A DNA stretch of 51,278 bases from Pseudidiomarina aquimaris (GTDB lineage Bacteria > Pseudomonadota > Gammaproteobacteria > Enterobacterales > Alteromonadaceae). Shown here piece after piece: positions 8,593 through 18,225 of the stretch. How positions within the stretch are numbered: the first letter of the stretch is position 1; each line of letters starts with the position of its first letter. The notes beneath the pieces are model-generated. The model was not told where the DNA came from. It was given only the letters and a program-made list of their open reading frames with translations, and ran no database searches. Made by a program: the position numbers and the translations under genes. Location of the stretch: positions 1 through 51,278 of the forward strand of contig NZ_PIPT01000012.1 in the NCBI RefSeq assembly GCF_003987395.1, read 5' to 3'.

Positions 8593-9929
8593 TGTTTTTA
8601 CCACAAGAGATTATCCGAAAGAAACGTGATGGTGCCGCATTAAGCCGCGCCGAAATTGACTTCTTCGTGCAAGGGTTGAGTGATGATTCCATTGCTGAGA
8701 GTCAGATATCAGCATTAGCGATGGCGATCTTCTTTCAGGGCATGAATATGCAGGAGCGTGTCTATCTAACCGAAGCTATGCGTGACTCCGGTGAAGTCTT
8801 ACATTGGCAAGATTTGCAGTTAGATGGACCTGTGCTTGATAAGCATTCGACTGGCGGTGTAGGCGATGTTGTCAGCCTTATGCTCGGCCCGATTATCGCT
8901 GCCTGTGGAGGTTATGTGCCGATGATTGCCGGGCGAGGGCTCGGACACACCGGCGGTACGGTGGATAAGATGCAAGCAATACCCAACTATCAACCGTTTC
9001 CAAGTGATGAGCATTTCCGCAAGGTGGTCAAAGAGGTCGGTGTGGCAATCATCGGCCAAACCGGCAGCCTAGCACCGGCAGATAAGCGCTTTTACGCTAC
9101 GCGCGATGTCACCGCAACAGTAGAGTCGATACCGCTGATTACCGCTTCGATTTTGTCGAAGAAACTAGCGGCAGGACTTGATGGCTTAGTGCTTGATGTC
9201 AAATGCGGAAACGGCGCTATCATGCCAAACCTAGAGAAAGCTGAAGAACTCGCAGAGAGTTTAGTGGCGGTCTCCCAAGGTGCGGGCTTAAACACCAGCG
9301 CTTTAATTACCGATATGAATCAGGTCCTCGCGCACTCTGCCGGTAACGCAGTGGAGGTACGTGAAGCCATCGCATATTTGCGTGGTGACCACCGCACGCC
9401 GCAACTGCATAAGGTTACAACCGCACTAGCAGCGGAAATGCTGGTGCTGGGAGGGCTTTCAGCGTCTCCAGAGGCAGCTGAAAAAACCGTTAATGACGCG
9501 CTCGCAAGCGGTCGCGCCGCAGAAAAATTTGCGCAAATGATCGATGCTCTCGGCGGACCGAAAGATATTTTGGACAATGCAGCAACCCACCTGCCGCTTG
9601 CCAAGGTCGCACGACCTGTATTCGCGAGCGAAGCCCAGCTTGCAAAAGGCAAGTATGTTTCCCACATAGAGACCCGACAAATCGGTCTCGCAGTGGTTGC
9701 ACTTGGTGGCGGGCGTCGTCGCAGTGAAGATAAACTTGACTATAGTGTCGGACTTGAACATATCGCTGCTTTGGGTGAAGAGATAGATGCACAAAAGCCG
9801 TTGGCTCACATTTATGCTGCCGATGAAAGCAGCTGGCAGGCAGCTGCTGAGACTGTACGTGAAGCCTTTAGTTTGAGTGCAAGTGCTGGCGAGCTGCCAC
9901 CGGCAGTGTATCGCAGAATCGGAGACTAG
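8592..9929 (+). CDS. deoA: Thymidine phosphorylase
   Basis: Phosphorolyses thymidine and deoxyuridine to the base plus 2-deoxyribose 1-phosphate. The 445-residue product has the N-terminal helical domain, then the glycine-rich phosphate site [17 protein letters not shown], and the [16 protein letters not shown] block typical of pyrimidine nucleoside phosphorylases. Length fits E. coli DeoA (440). Translationally coupled to deoC and 2 bp from deoB. Confidence 0.97.
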   Translation: MFLPQEIIRKKRDGAALSRAEIDFFVQGLSDDSIAESQISALAMAIFFQGMNMQERVYLTEAMRDSGEVLHWQDLQLDGPVLDKHSTGGVGDVVSLMLGPIIAACGGYVPMIAGRGLGHTGGTVDKMQAIPNYQPFPSDEHFRKVVKEVGVAIIGQTGSLAPADKRFYATRDVTATVESIPLITASILSKKLAAGLDGLVLDVKCGNGAIMPNLEKAEELAESLVAVSQGAGLNTSALITDMNQVLAHSAGNAVEVREAIAYLRGDHRTPQLHKVTTALAAEMLVLGGLSASPEAAEKTVNDALASGRAAEKFAQMIDALGGPKDILDNAATHLPLAKVARPVFASEAQLAKGKYVSHIETRQIGLAVVALGGGRRRSEDKLDYSVGLEHIAALGEEIDAQKPLAHIYAADESSWQAAAETVREAFSLSASAGELPPAVYRRIGD

Positions 9930-9931
9930 CT

Positions 9932-11158
9932 ATGGCCCGTGCAATCGTCATGGTGTTGGATTCTTTTGGGGTGGGCGCTGCAGCTGATGCTGCGAAGTTT
10001 GGTGATGAAGGCGCTGATACTTTTGGCCACATTGCCGAACTTTGCGCTAGCGGAAAAGCTGAGGAGGAGCGCAGTGGTCCATTGCAAGTGCCTCATCTCG
10101 TTGAACTTGGTTTAGCCGAAGTGAGCTTTGGTGCGACGGGCCGCTATCCTGCGGGAATCACTCCTGCGCAGCATTGCCACGGACGCTATGGCTGGGCACA
10201 GGAGCTCTCATCGGGGAAAGATACACCCTCAGGACACTGGGAGATGGCGGGTGTACCGGTGTTATTCGACTGGGGTTACTTCTTAGATAAAGAACGGTCG
10301 TTTCCGCAAGAATTACTTGAGCAACTAGTTGGCCAAGCGGAACTACCAGGCTACTTGGGTAACTGCCATGCGTCGGGCACTGAGATTATTGAACGTATGG
10401 GTGCTGAGCATTGCGCAACCGGAAAGCCTATTTTTTACACATCGGCCGATTCGGTTTTTCAGATAGCTTGTCATGAAGAGACATTTGGCTTAGAGCGGCT
10501 CTATGAATTGTGTGAGCTGGCGCGTAAACTAATTGACCCCTATAACATCGGGCGCGTGATTGCGCGACCTTTCGTTGGGGATCCTGAGACCGGATTCAAA
10601 CGCACGGCGAACCGTCGTGATTATGCCACGCCACCGCCTGCTCCGACGGTACTCGATAAGCTCAAAGCCGCCGGCGGTCAGGTCATTAGTATTGGCAAGA
10701 TAGCCGATATTTTTGCCCATCAGGGCATTACAGAAAAACATAAGGCTGATGGGCTGGAAGCGCTCGTCGAGAAGACCTTGGAGGTAATGATCAAGGCTCC
10801 TCCAAAGAGCCTGATTTTCACCAATTTAGTAGATTTTGATACTTTGTATGGGCATCGTCGTGACGTTGCCGGCTATGCGCGCGCCCTTGAAAACTTCGAC
10901 CGCTTATTGCCGCGCGTATTGGCAGAATTAGAACAAGACGATATTTTGATTTTAACGGCCGACCATGGCTGCGACCCAACTTGGCCAGGCACGGATCATA
11001 CCCGCGAATATGTGCCTATATTGATGTATGGCAAAAACCTTCCCCCTCACAATATGGGTAAGCGCGAAAGTTTTGCTGACATAGGTCAAAGTATTGCTGA
11101 GCTACTGGAGCTTGAGCCTATGGATTATGGTACTTCTATGCTCCCGCAACGACTCTAG
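9932..11158 (+). CDS. deoB: Phosphopentomutase
   Basis: Interconverts (deoxy)ribose 1-phosphate and 5-phosphate, linking the two phosphorylases to DeoC. The 408-residue product belongs to the alkaline phosphatase-like metalloenzymes. Metal-ligand regions are visible at the N-terminus ([10 protein letters not shown], with the first Asp) and near the C-terminus ([20 protein letters not shown], with Asp/His ligands). [12 protein letters not shown] carries the region of the phosphorylated threonine. Length equals that of E. coli DeoB (407). Confidence 0.97.
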   Translation: MARAIVMVLDSFGVGAAADAAKFGDEGADTFGHIAELCASGKAEEERSGPLQVPHLVELGLAEVSFGATGRYPAGITPAQHCHGRYGWAQELSSGKDTPSGHWEMAGVPVLFDWGYFLDKERSFPQELLEQLVGQAELPGYLGNCHASGTEIIERMGAEHCATGKPIFYTSADSVFQIACHEETFGLERLYELCELARKLIDPYNIGRVIARPFVGDPETGFKRTANRRDYATPPPAPTVLDKLKAAGGQVISIGKIADIFAHQGITEKHKADGLEALVEKTLEVMIKAPPKSLIFTNLVDFDTLYGHRRDVAGYARALENFDRLLPRVLAELEQDDILILTADHGCDPTWPGTDHTREYVPILMYGKNLPPHNMGKRESFADIGQSIAELLELEPMDYGTSMLPQRL

Positions 11159-11174
11159 CTATAGGGAAACCAAC

Positions 11175-11876
11175 GTGTCTACGCCACATATTAATGCCAC
11201 AACCGATGCTTTTGCTCCGACCTGCTTATTGCCCGGTGACCCGCTTCGTGCGAAGTTTATCGCTGAAACCTATTTAGATGACGCCGAGTGTGTCACCGAT
11301 GTGCGCAATATGCTGGGGTATACTGGAACTTACAAAGGCGACCGAATTTCGGTAATGGGAACCGGAATGGGTATGCCATCGTGCGCCATCTATGCTACCG
11401 AGCTGGTTCGCAACTATGGCGTTAAACGCCTTATCCGCATCGGCAGTTGTGGTGCTGTGCAGCCAGAAGTGAAGTTAAACGACGTTATCTTGGCTAACAG
11501 TGCAAGTACAGATTCCAATATGAATCGTCAGCGCTTCGGTGGCCTAGACTTTGCAGCCTGTGCGACCCCGCGACTGGTGCAGCAGTTTCTGAATACCGCA
11601 GATGCGAATCAACAAGATATCGCGGTAGGCCAAGTGTTTTCCACAGATAGTTTCTACGATAGCCCTGCGTCACGCATCGAACAACTGCAGCACATGGGAG
11701 TTTTAGCCGTTGAAATGGAAGCTGCAGCGCTTTACGCGATTGCGGCGCAGTATAAGGTTCAGGCCGCGTGTTTGCTTACCGTGTCTGATCACTTGCTCAC
11801 TCAGGAAAGTCTCCCCAGTAGTGCCAGACAAACAAGTTTCAACGAGATGGTTGAGCTTACTTTGTCGGCTTGTTGA
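11175..11876 (+). CDS. deoD: Purine nucleoside phosphorylase DeoD type
   Basis: Phosphorolyses purine (deoxy)nucleosides. The start is the GTG at 11175: it gives MSTPHINA, the normal DeoD N-terminus, and is preceded by AGGGA. Earlier in-frame starts lie inside deoB. The 233-residue product has the phosphate site PGDPLRAK, IGSCGAV, and VEMEAAALY with the ribose-binding Glu/Met, plus the purine-site Asp in VSDHL. Last gene of the deo operon, followed by a strong terminator. Two bases are out of the usual place: the C-terminus is a few residues shorter than in E. coli (239). Confidence 0.95.
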   Translation: MSTPHINATTDAFAPTCLLPGDPLRAKFIAETYLDDAECVTDVRNMLGYTGTYKGDRISVMGTGMGMPSCAIYATELVRNYGVKRLIRIGSCGAVQPEVKLNDVILANSASTDSNMNRQRFGGLDFAACATPRLVQQFLNTADANQQDIAVGQVFSTDSFYDSPASRIEQLQHMGVLAVEMEAAALYAIAAQYKVQAACLLTVSDHLLTQESLPSSARQTSFNEMVELTLSAC

Positions 11877-11902
11877 GCCGAGTAAATTAGTTCTTGAAAT
11901 GA

Positions 11903-11931
11903 AAAAGCGCCGCCAATAAAGCGGCGCTTTT
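11903..11931. terminator. Bidirectional terminator between deoD and the S8 protease gene
   Basis: Stem AAAAGCGCCGC/GCGGCGCTTTT (11 bp) with a 7-base loop. The A-run on one side and T-run on the other let it end both converging transcripts. Confidence 0.9.
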
Positions 11932-11952
11932 GAGTTGGGTTTTGTAAATATA

Positions 11953-14409
11953 TTAATTTGCTATACGAGGCAAGAGCTGACTAAGGTCGCGGGCGAACTC
12001 GGCACGTGTTACAGCTGTCTGGCCGTTAAAGTAAGCCTTGAGTTTCGGCTGTAAATCGAATACCCCCTGTTCAACTTCTAGCTGCACCTGCGCTAGTCCC
12101 ATATTGAGTGCCAATTGCACGTAACCACGCATTTCGGCTGGGATGTCATGGGTGTCCTCGACATCAATAATTTGTTCGAAATGCGTCACTTGGATTGACT
12201 GATTTGGATCAAAAGTCTTTGCGAGGGACTCTAAACCGAGTGCTTGCACAAGCGCATAGGCGACGTCGATACGGTTAACATTGGCTTCACTGCCAAAGAA
12301 CGATGCTGATTCAGGAAACAGCAAGGGTGCCGCAGATGCTGCGCGCATAATGCTATCTTCACTCGTTGTCGCATTTGCAAACGCTGCGGCACTACCTACA
12401 GTATCAAAATAGTGAGACAGGTTTCCTTGGGGGGATTGGCGAACCAACCCTGAAAGAGTCAGCGCGTCTGCCAATTCAATTTTTGTCATGCGCTCATCGG
12501 GTGCGAAGCCATCACTGCGTGCATCCATGAGACGTTCATTAATAGCGAGTTCAACGAATGCTCGAGCTGGATGGTTCAGGGTGTCATCGATTCCCTCAAT
12601 GCCTGCGGTTTCGACAAAACGTATAGCGACATCGGTTGACGAAGGTACACCAATGCCATTGGTGATACCGAGGGGATCTAAAGTTAGACCACTGACTGAG
12701 CCAATTCCTCGTGCATAGACTTTCCAAGTCCCGGTTACGGCGGGTGCGCTCACACCAACGGAAGAGCCGAGCACTGGCAGACCAATTCCAGAACCATAAA
12801 GATTTCCATTAGGGTCCTCAAGAACAAACGCCGTACCTGTTTCAATCTGTGCACTAGCTAACACTAACGTTGCCGAGGCAGGCACGTTAAAGGTTTCAAA
12901 CGAACCTTCGCCGATGGGGGCATAATCGACGGTACGCACGAAACTGTCACCAGAACGCAAAAGAGCGTTGGCATTAAAGCTGCGGTTTAATTTAACGGTG
13001 TCACCAAAGTCCTCAGCGTGCCCCAATGCAGCTTTGACAGCAGCATGAGCATTAATGTAACCGGCACCTGCCTCCCATGCATCGCGCCCTGGCATGACAG
13101 TCGCAGTATCCTGTACGATTTGTTTTACCTCTTGCCACTGTAAATCTGGATTAGCTTCAAGCATCAAAGCAACGATACCCGAGACATGAGGCGCAGCCAT
13201 GGAGGTACCACTTGAGAATGTGTAATAGGGGAGTTGCTCAGGTGGAAGTTGTTCTGAGTCCTGCGTTGCACTTAAGGTGCCTGTGCTTGAAAGGGATGCT
13301 CGGGCAGAAATAATATCAACACCCGGAGCAGTTACAGTGGGACGATCCTCCCAAGTAAAGGTTTCACCATCAATAGTTACAGAGCCTGACTTACCGTCTA
13401 CACCGCGAGAACTGAAGTCGGCAAGCTTACCCTCTTTGTCGCCAGCCGCGACGGTAATTACCCACGGTGCTTTTTTAAAGTTGCCGGTGATGGTTGATTC
13501 ACCAGGGCCAGAGTTACCGGCAGAAAAGACCGTAATGATGCCGTTGTCGGCTAGAGCTTTGGTGGCGACATTGGTCGGGTCATCAGGGTTGAAATCGGTC
13601 CCAACATCGCCGGTATTACCAAAAGAATTAGAAATAACGCGAATGTTGTAAATGAACTGGTTATTGAGCGCGTAATCGAAACCACCTAAGGTGTCGAGAA
13701 TAAACAGAGCGGCGCCCGAGCCGTAACCAATGATAGATGCGCCCGGCGCGACACCAGCATGTTCACCTTTACTCATTGCGCCCGTACCCGCAATCGTTCC
13801 CGCCACATGCGTGCCGTGACCACCAGCGATATCCGTATTCGCCACGTTTTCTTGATAAGTAATGGGGGCCACACCTGATAGGCTGTTGAGGTTAACTTGT
13901 GCCAAAACATTCTGTACCACATGTTGCGGGTACATTAAATCGCCATGCGTACCATCAACACCTGAATCGTTCACAACGACACCGATACCGCGACCAGAGT
14001 ATGGGGTACCATTCGAGCGCAATGACTTGTCAGCACGTAAGTCTTTTACACCAGTCAATTCGGTCGCATCGCCGTTTTCGAGTACGAGTGGGTCGTTATG
14101 CCACACCGAACGAACGTCATCTCGTTGATAGATGGCTTCAATTTGGTCTGCAGTGGCAAGTGCCCCGACCATGGGCAATCGTTGTAAAGCAACACCATTG
14201 ACGCCCAATAGTTCGAGTGCTTCAATTTGGCTAGCAGAAGGCGCCTCGTTTTGCTCGAAAGTGATAATCACTTGATGCAATGTGTCCGGATTTGCGGCCT
14301 CAACGAGAGCTCGTAAATCCGGGTCAAAGGTCTTTGCAAACGAATTCGGCACGCTCATTGAAAAAGCGAGTGCCAAGCTCAGTGCAGATAACTTGGTTGT
14401 TGTGTTCAT
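11953..14409 (-). CDS. Secreted subtilisin-like (S8) serine protease with SLH-like C-terminal segments
   Basis: An 818-residue exported protease. Signal peptide at 1-25 (ending SFAK), then a propeptide I9-like region (about 28-110). The S8 catalytic domain spans about 135-460, with Asp148 in VNDSGVDGTHG, His198 in GGHGTHVAGT, oxyanion Asn299 in SAGNSGPG and Ser403 in SSGTSMAAPH. A beta-rich linker follows (about 470-590). Two or three segments resemble S-layer homology repeats: about 615-655 (FAPDERMTKIELADAL), about 665-725, and 762-813 (TAVTRAEFARDLSQLL). It could be a subtilisin whose C-terminus anchors it to the cell envelope. It stands alone, read against its neighbours, and interrupts the deo-prfC neighbourhood seen in related genomes. 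The substrate is unknown. Confidence 0.92.
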   Translation of the reverse strand: MNTTTKLSALSLALAFSMSVPNSFAKTFDPDLRALVEAANPDTLHQVIITFEQNEAPSASQIEALELLGVNGVALQRLPMVGALATADQIEAIYQRDDVRSVWHNDPLVLENGDATELTGVKDLRADKSLRSNGTPYSGRGIGVVVNDSGVDGTHGDLMYPQHVVQNVLAQVNLNSLSGVAPITYQENVANTDIAGGHGTHVAGTIAGTGAMSKGEHAGVAPGASIIGYGSGAALFILDTLGGFDYALNNQFIYNIRVISNSFGNTGDVGTDFNPDDPTNVATKALADNGIITVFSAGNSGPGESTITGNFKKAPWVITVAAGDKEGKLADFSSRGVDGKSGSVTIDGETFTWEDRPTVTAPGVDIISARASLSSTGTLSATQDSEQLPPEQLPYYTFSSGTSMAAPHVSGIVALMLEANPDLQWQEVKQIVQDTATVMPGRDAWEAGAGYINAHAAVKAALGHAEDFGDTVKLNRSFNANALLRSGDSFVRTVDYAPIGEGSFETFNVPASATLVLASAQIETGTAFVLEDPNGNLYGSGIGLPVLGSSVGVSAPAVTGTWKVYARGIGSVSGLTLDPLGITNGIGVPSSTDVAIRFVETAGIEGIDDTLNHPARAFVELAINERLMDARSDGFAPDERMTKIELADALTLSGLVRQSPQGNLSHYFDTVGSAAAFANATTSEDSIMRAASAAPLLFPESASFFGSEANVNRIDVAYALVQALGLESLAKTFDPNQSIQVTHFEQIIDVEDTHDIPAEMRGYVQLALNMGLAQVQLEVEQGVFDLQPKLKAYFNGQTAVTRAEFARDLSQLLPRIAN

Positions 14410-14473
14410 TAGTTTCTTCCTCAGTTTGTGTTCTGGACGTGCTTACCTTTGCACAAGGAAGAAAGTCGTAAAA

Positions 14474-14489
14474 TAGGGGAGAACCCCTA
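14474..14489. promoter_or_regulatory. Perfect inverted repeat between divergent protease and prfC genes
   Basis: TAGGGG-AGAA-CCCCTA, a 6-bp stem with a tetraloop. No T-run follows on either strand, so it is not a normal terminator. It lies about 65 bp before the protease start and 30 bp before the prfC -10, where an operator or leader hairpin could sit. Confidence 0.35.
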
Positions 14490-14518
14490 ACATTCAGGCG
14501 CCAACACCGCAAGATGTG

Positions 14519-14527
14519 TGTTAAAAT
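14519..14527 (+). promoter_or_regulatory. Extended -10 promoter of prfC
   Basis: TGTTAAAAT, an extended -10 (TGn plus TAAAAT). Transcription would start near 14534, which argues for the downstream prfC ATG at 14573 over the ATG at 14537. Confidence 0.55.
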
Positions 14528-14572
14528 TCCAACCTTATGAATCCTCTGTTGGTGAAAAAGGGAACGGAACGA

Positions 14573-16162
14573 ATGAGTGGTGGTAGTTTGAGTAATGAAG
14601 TCAATAAACGCAGAACCTTTGCGATCATCTCGCACCCGGATGCGGGTAAAACGACTATCACCGAAAAGGTTCTTTTGCACGGACAACGTTTGCAGAAGGC
14701 CGGTACCGTAAAAGGCAAGAAGTCAGGCCAACATGCGAAGTCTGACTGGATGGAAATGGAAAAAGAGCGTGGCATCTCAGTGACCACCTCGGTAATGCAG
14801 TTTCCGTACCGTGATGCGTTAGTCAACCTGCTGGATACCCCAGGACACGAGGACTTCTCAGAGGACACCTACCGTACACTTACCGCAGTGGATTCCTGTT
14901 TGATGGTCATTGACGGCGCCAAGGGTGTCGAGGACCGGACCATCAAGCTCATGGAAGTCACCCGTTTACGTGACACGCCAATCATCACTTTTATGAATAA
15001 ACTAGACCGTGACATTCGTGACCCGTTGGAGTTGCTTGATGAGGTCGAGAGCGTACTTAATATTATGTGTGCGCCTATCACTTGGCCCATTGGCTCAGGC
15101 AAGAACTTCAAAGGTGTTTACCACCTAATGAATGACGAAACCATTCTCTACAAAACGGGGCAAGGGCACCGTATTCAAGATCGTGACATCATCAAGGGCT
15201 TAGATAACCCTGAGCTCGATGCGCGTATTGGTGATTATGCCGCCGACTTACGCGAGCAAATCGAGTTGGTGAAAGGCGCTTCGAACGAGTTTGATAAAGA
15301 ACTATTCTTAGCCGGTGAACTTACGCCTGTTTATTTTGGTACCGCTTTGGGTAATTTCGGCGTTGATCATATGCTTGATGGCTTGGTGCAATGGGCACCC
15401 ACGCCGTTGCCGCGCGAAACCGATGAAGGTAAGCAAGTGAGCGCAACGATGCCTACCTTCTCTGGCTTCGTCTTTAAGATCCAAGCGAACATGGACCCTA
15501 AACATCGTGACCGCGTGGCCTTTATGCGTATCGTGTCAGGTAAGTATGAGAAGGGCATGAAGATGCATCAGGTGCGTATCGGTAAAGATGTTCGTATCGC
15601 TGATGCGTTAACGTTTTTAGCCGGTGACCGCGAGCACGTTGAAGAGGCCTACCCTGGCGATATTATCGGTCTGCATAACCATGGCACAATTCAAATCGGT
15701 GATACCTTTACTGCGGGTGAGAAATTTAAATTCAGCGGTATTCCAAACTTCGCACCTGAACTATTCCGCCGCATTCGTCTTAAAGATCCGCTCAAACAGA
15801 AACAGCTATTGAAAGGTCTGGTGCAGCTGTCGGAAGAAGGTGCGGTGCAGGTCTTCCGGCCACTAGCCAACAACGACTTGATTGTTGGAGCGGTCGGTGT
15901 ACTCCAGTTTGACGTAGTCGTGCATCGCCTTAAGTCGGAGTACAATGTCGATGCGGTCTATGAGTCGATCAATGTTGCGACAGCCCGCTGGGTTTCAAGT
16001 AATGATGAGCGTAAACTTGATGAATTCCGTCGCAAAGCGGAGCAGAATTTAGCTCTCGATGGCGGTGACAACCTCACTTATATTGCGCCGACAATGGTGA
16101 ATTTGAATCTTGCCACTGAGCGCTACCCTGACATCGAGTTTCATCATACACGCGAGCATTAA
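14573..16162 (+). CDS. prfC: Peptide chain release factor 3 (RF3)
   Basis: GTPase that removes RF1/RF2 from the ribosome after termination. With the start at 14573 the product is 529 residues, the same as E. coli RF3. That ATG has GGAACG upstream, whereas the ATG at 14537 has no ribosome binding site. GTPase motifs: G1 SHPDAGKTT (20-28), G2 [10 protein letters not shown]3 DTPGHEDF, G4 NKLDRD. The EF-G-like domains II and III follow, with RF3-specific sequence throughout. Two bases separate it from the following TatD-family gene, so the two are probably co-transcribed. Confidence 0.97.
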   Translation: MSGGSLSNEVNKRRTFAIISHPDAGKTTITEKVLLHGQRLQKAGTVKGKKSGQHAKSDWMEMEKERGISVTTSVMQFPYRDALVNLLDTPGHEDFSEDTYRTLTAVDSCLMVIDGAKGVEDRTIKLMEVTRLRDTPIITFMNKLDRDIRDPLELLDEVESVLNIMCAPITWPIGSGKNFKGVYHLMNDETILYKTGQGHRIQDRDIIKGLDNPELDARIGDYAADLREQIELVKGASNEFDKELFLAGELTPVYFGTALGNFGVDHMLDGLVQWAPTPLPRETDEGKQVSATMPTFSGFVFKIQANMDPKHRDRVAFMRIVSGKYEKGMKMHQVRIGKDVRIADALTFLAGDREHVEEAYPGDIIGLHNHGTIQIGDTFTAGEKFKFSGIPNFAPELFRRIRLKDPLKQKQLLKGLVQLSEEGAVQVFRPLANNDLIVGAVGVLQFDVVVHRLKSEYNVDAVYESINVATARWVSSNDERKLDEFRRKAEQNLALDGGDNLTYIAPTMVNLNLATERYPDIEFHHTREH

Positions 16163-16164
16163 TT

Positions 16165-16974
16165 ATGTCTGAGAGCCTCTTTGATACCCATTGCCATCTT
16201 GATTTTGAGGTGTTTGATGCGGATCGAAACGAGGTTCTTGAACGAGCGTGGCAAGCGGGTGTTCGGCACATTTTAATCCCGGGCACCCAGCAGGGTGACA
16301 TCGCTTCGAAGGCGTTAGTCCATGATACGCAAATCCAACTCCACCGAGCTGCGGGCTTGCATCCCTATTTTATTCAACACCACCAGCCTGCGCATCTAGC
16401 CAAAGTAGAAGAACAGCTAAAACAAGATCAACACCTGCTCGTTGGAGAGATCGGACTTGACCGAACCTGTCCAGAATGGGACAAGCAATGTGAGTTATTC
16501 GAGCAGCAAGTGCAGCTAGCTGCGCGGTATCGTCGGCCGCTAATTCTGCATCATCGTAAGTCGCAAAGTGACCTGTTAGGCATACTCACCTCCTATCTCG
16601 ATGAGCTACCGAGCTGCAAAGGCGTTCTGCATGCGTTCAGTGGCAGTGCGCAGCAGGCGCAAGATTGGATTACGAAAGGCTTTAAGCTTGGCGTTGGTGG
16701 CACGATTACCTATGCACGAGCGAAAAAAACGCGGTCAGCTATCGCGCAAGCACCGCTTTCAGGTCTTGTGCTTGAAACCGATGCCCCTGATATGCCGCTC
16801 GCGGGTGGACAAGGGCAACGTAACGAACCTTGTTGTGTAGCCGATGTGTTTCAAGCGCTGCAGCAACTCCGCAATGAGTCACCTGCAGAGCTTGCCCATG
16901 CATTGTGGGAAAATAGTCACCAACTTACTGGTTTTCTTGCGGCGGACGCCAACGGCGATAGCGCCACTTATTGA
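16165..16974 (+). CDS. yjjV: TatD-family metal-dependent hydrolase (YjjV-like)
   Basis: A 269-residue TIM-barrel metallohydrolase/deoxyribonuclease family member. Metal ligands are visible: H9 and H11 in DTHCHLD, E95 in GEIGLD, H129/H130 in ILHHRKS, H156 in LHAFSG and D206 in LETDAPDMP. It is placed next to prfC, serB and radA; in E. coli yjjV sits in the same region (prfC, yjjUV, deo, smp, serB, radA), which supports YjjV over TatD or YcfH. Physiological substrate uncertain. Its 3' end overlaps the convergent smp/ahpA gene by 50 bp. Confidence 0.87.
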   Translation: MSESLFDTHCHLDFEVFDADRNEVLERAWQAGVRHILIPGTQQGDIASKALVHDTQIQLHRAAGLHPYFIQHHQPAHLAKVEEQLKQDQHLLVGEIGLDRTCPEWDKQCELFEQQVQLAARYRRPLILHHRKSQSDLLGILTSYLDELPSCKGVLHAFSGSAQQAQDWITKGFKLGVGGTITYARAKKTRSAIAQAPLSGLVLETDAPDMPLAGGQGQRNEPCCVADVFQALQQLRNESPAELAHALWENSHQLTGFLAADANGDSATY

Positions 16975-17497
16975 AGGTAATGGTAGCTAGAACACCGGCA
17001 AGTAACGCAAATAAAATGAGGTATTGACCGTAATAGGTCAGATACTCATGCGTCGCAAGCGGCTCAGCAAGCAGCAGCGGTTGGTTGACCGTAACATGTA
17101 GATAGCCATGAATTAGAGAGTCTTCGCGAACCTCTTCAACCACGACAAACACTTGTTCCGGTTGCTCGGTGACTGCATCCGCACTTACCACCACTTGCCC
17201 GTAATTATCATAAATAGCACTGAACTCAACGAGGCGATGTTCGGTAAGACGATCGACGAGCGCTTGCAGTTTTTCTTCGTCATTTTCGATAAGCCAATAA
17301 CGCGCTTCGTGGCCTGCTTGTGCAGCCATAAGTTCGACCAGCTGTTGGCTATGCGTCTGCAAATCGGCGAGACTGGTTTGCTGCATACTACTCCATAAAT
17401 TCTCAATCAGAACAATTAGGAGTAACGCAGCGACTAATCTGCGGCCACGGCGATAGACAAGCTTGATGATATTGATAACATGCTGAGTTGTTGTCAT
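16925..17497 (-). CDS. ytjB: AhpA/YtjB (Smp) family inner-membrane protein
   Basis: 190 residues: a short basic cytoplasmic start, one membrane segment at about 20-36, a periplasmic domain of about 110 residues, a second membrane segment at about 153-170, and a basic tail (NKWRYRRWR). This two-TM sensor-like layout, and a position divergent from serB, match E. coli smp/ytjB. The function of the family is not well defined. The start at 17497 was chosen because the upstream alternative at 17569 would run into the serB start. The last 50 bases lie antisense to the yjjV-like gene. Confidence 0.75.
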   Translation of the reverse strand: MTTTQHVINIIKLVYRRGRRLVAALLLIVLIENLWSSMQQTSLADLQTHSQQLVELMAAQAGHEARYWLIENDEEKLQALVDRLTEHRLVEFSAIYDNYGQVVVSADAVTEQPEQVFVVVEEVREDSLIHGYLHVTVNQPLLLAEPLATHEYLTYYGQYLILFALLAGVLATITFNKWRYRRWRPPQENQ

Positions 17498-17551
17498 GAC
17501 AAAACTATACGCTGTGAAGCACTCCAAGAGCAACAGAGAAGAAGAGAAACA

Positions 17552-18202
17552 ATGCCTAATATACAACAACCTGGCTTAGTTGTGTTTGATATGGATTCGA
17601 CGCTTATTACCATTGAGTGCATCGATGAAATTGCCGATCAAGTTGGCAAGAAAGCTGAGGTGAGTGCCGTCACCGCGGCAGCTATGCGTGGAGAACTTGA
17701 TTTTGCAGCAAGCTTGCGGGCGCGGGTGCAGTTGTTGCAGGGAGTGCGCGAGCAGCAACTCGAGACACTTTTTCAGCCTTTACCATTAAGTCAGGGCGCA
17801 GCTGAACTCATTGACTGGTTCCATAGTCATGGCTGGTATACGGCGGTTGTTTCCGGTGGTTTTACTTGGTTTACCGAGCGACTTGCCGAGGCGATTCGCT
17901 TAGACGCCCACAAAGCAAATATTCTGCAATGGCAGGCTGGTGAGCTCAATGGAACAGTTGCCGAACCTATTGTTGATGCGGCAAGTAAGGCAGCATTTTT
18001 GACCGAGCTAGCACAGCGTTGGTCAATTCCTTTAAGTAACACTATCGCGGTCGGCGATGGCGCAAATGATATCGCTATGCTCGAGGCAGCGGGTTATGGT
18101 GTTGCCTATTGCGCAAAGCCGGCTTTGCAAAAAGTAGCCGATGTAAGTATCGAGCAACCTGACCTCATGCTGATTGCAAACCATTTAAGCAAATTAGCCT
18201 AA
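17552..18202 (+). CDS. serB: Phosphoserine phosphatase
   Basis: HAD-superfamily enzyme for the last step of serine synthesis, phosphoserine to serine. Motif I is FDMDSTLI (nucleophile D13, acid/base D15), motif II lies in VVSGGFTWF, and motif IV is GDGANDIAML. The start at 17552 has a purine-rich site (GAGAAGAAGAG) and gives 216 residues. That is the bare catalytic unit: the N-terminal regulatory extension of E. coli SerB (322 residues) is absent. Divergent from smp and 23 bp before radA, the same order as in E. coli. Confidence 0.94.
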   Translation: MPNIQQPGLVVFDMDSTLITIECIDEIADQVGKKAEVSAVTAAAMRGELDFAASLRARVQLLQGVREQQLETLFQPLPLSQGAAELIDWFHSHGWYTAVVSGGFTWFTERLAEAIRLDAHKANILQWQAGELNGTVAEPIVDAASKAAFLTELAQRWSIPLSNTIAVGDGANDIAMLEAAGYGVAYCAKPALQKVADVSIEQPDLMLIANHLSKLA

Positions 18203-18225
18203 TTTTTAAGGATCGAGTGAGCATT

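Noticed and set aside
9320-9809. Several long reading frames antisense to deoA
   Set aside because: They mirror the codon pattern of deoA and have no independent start signals or domain features.
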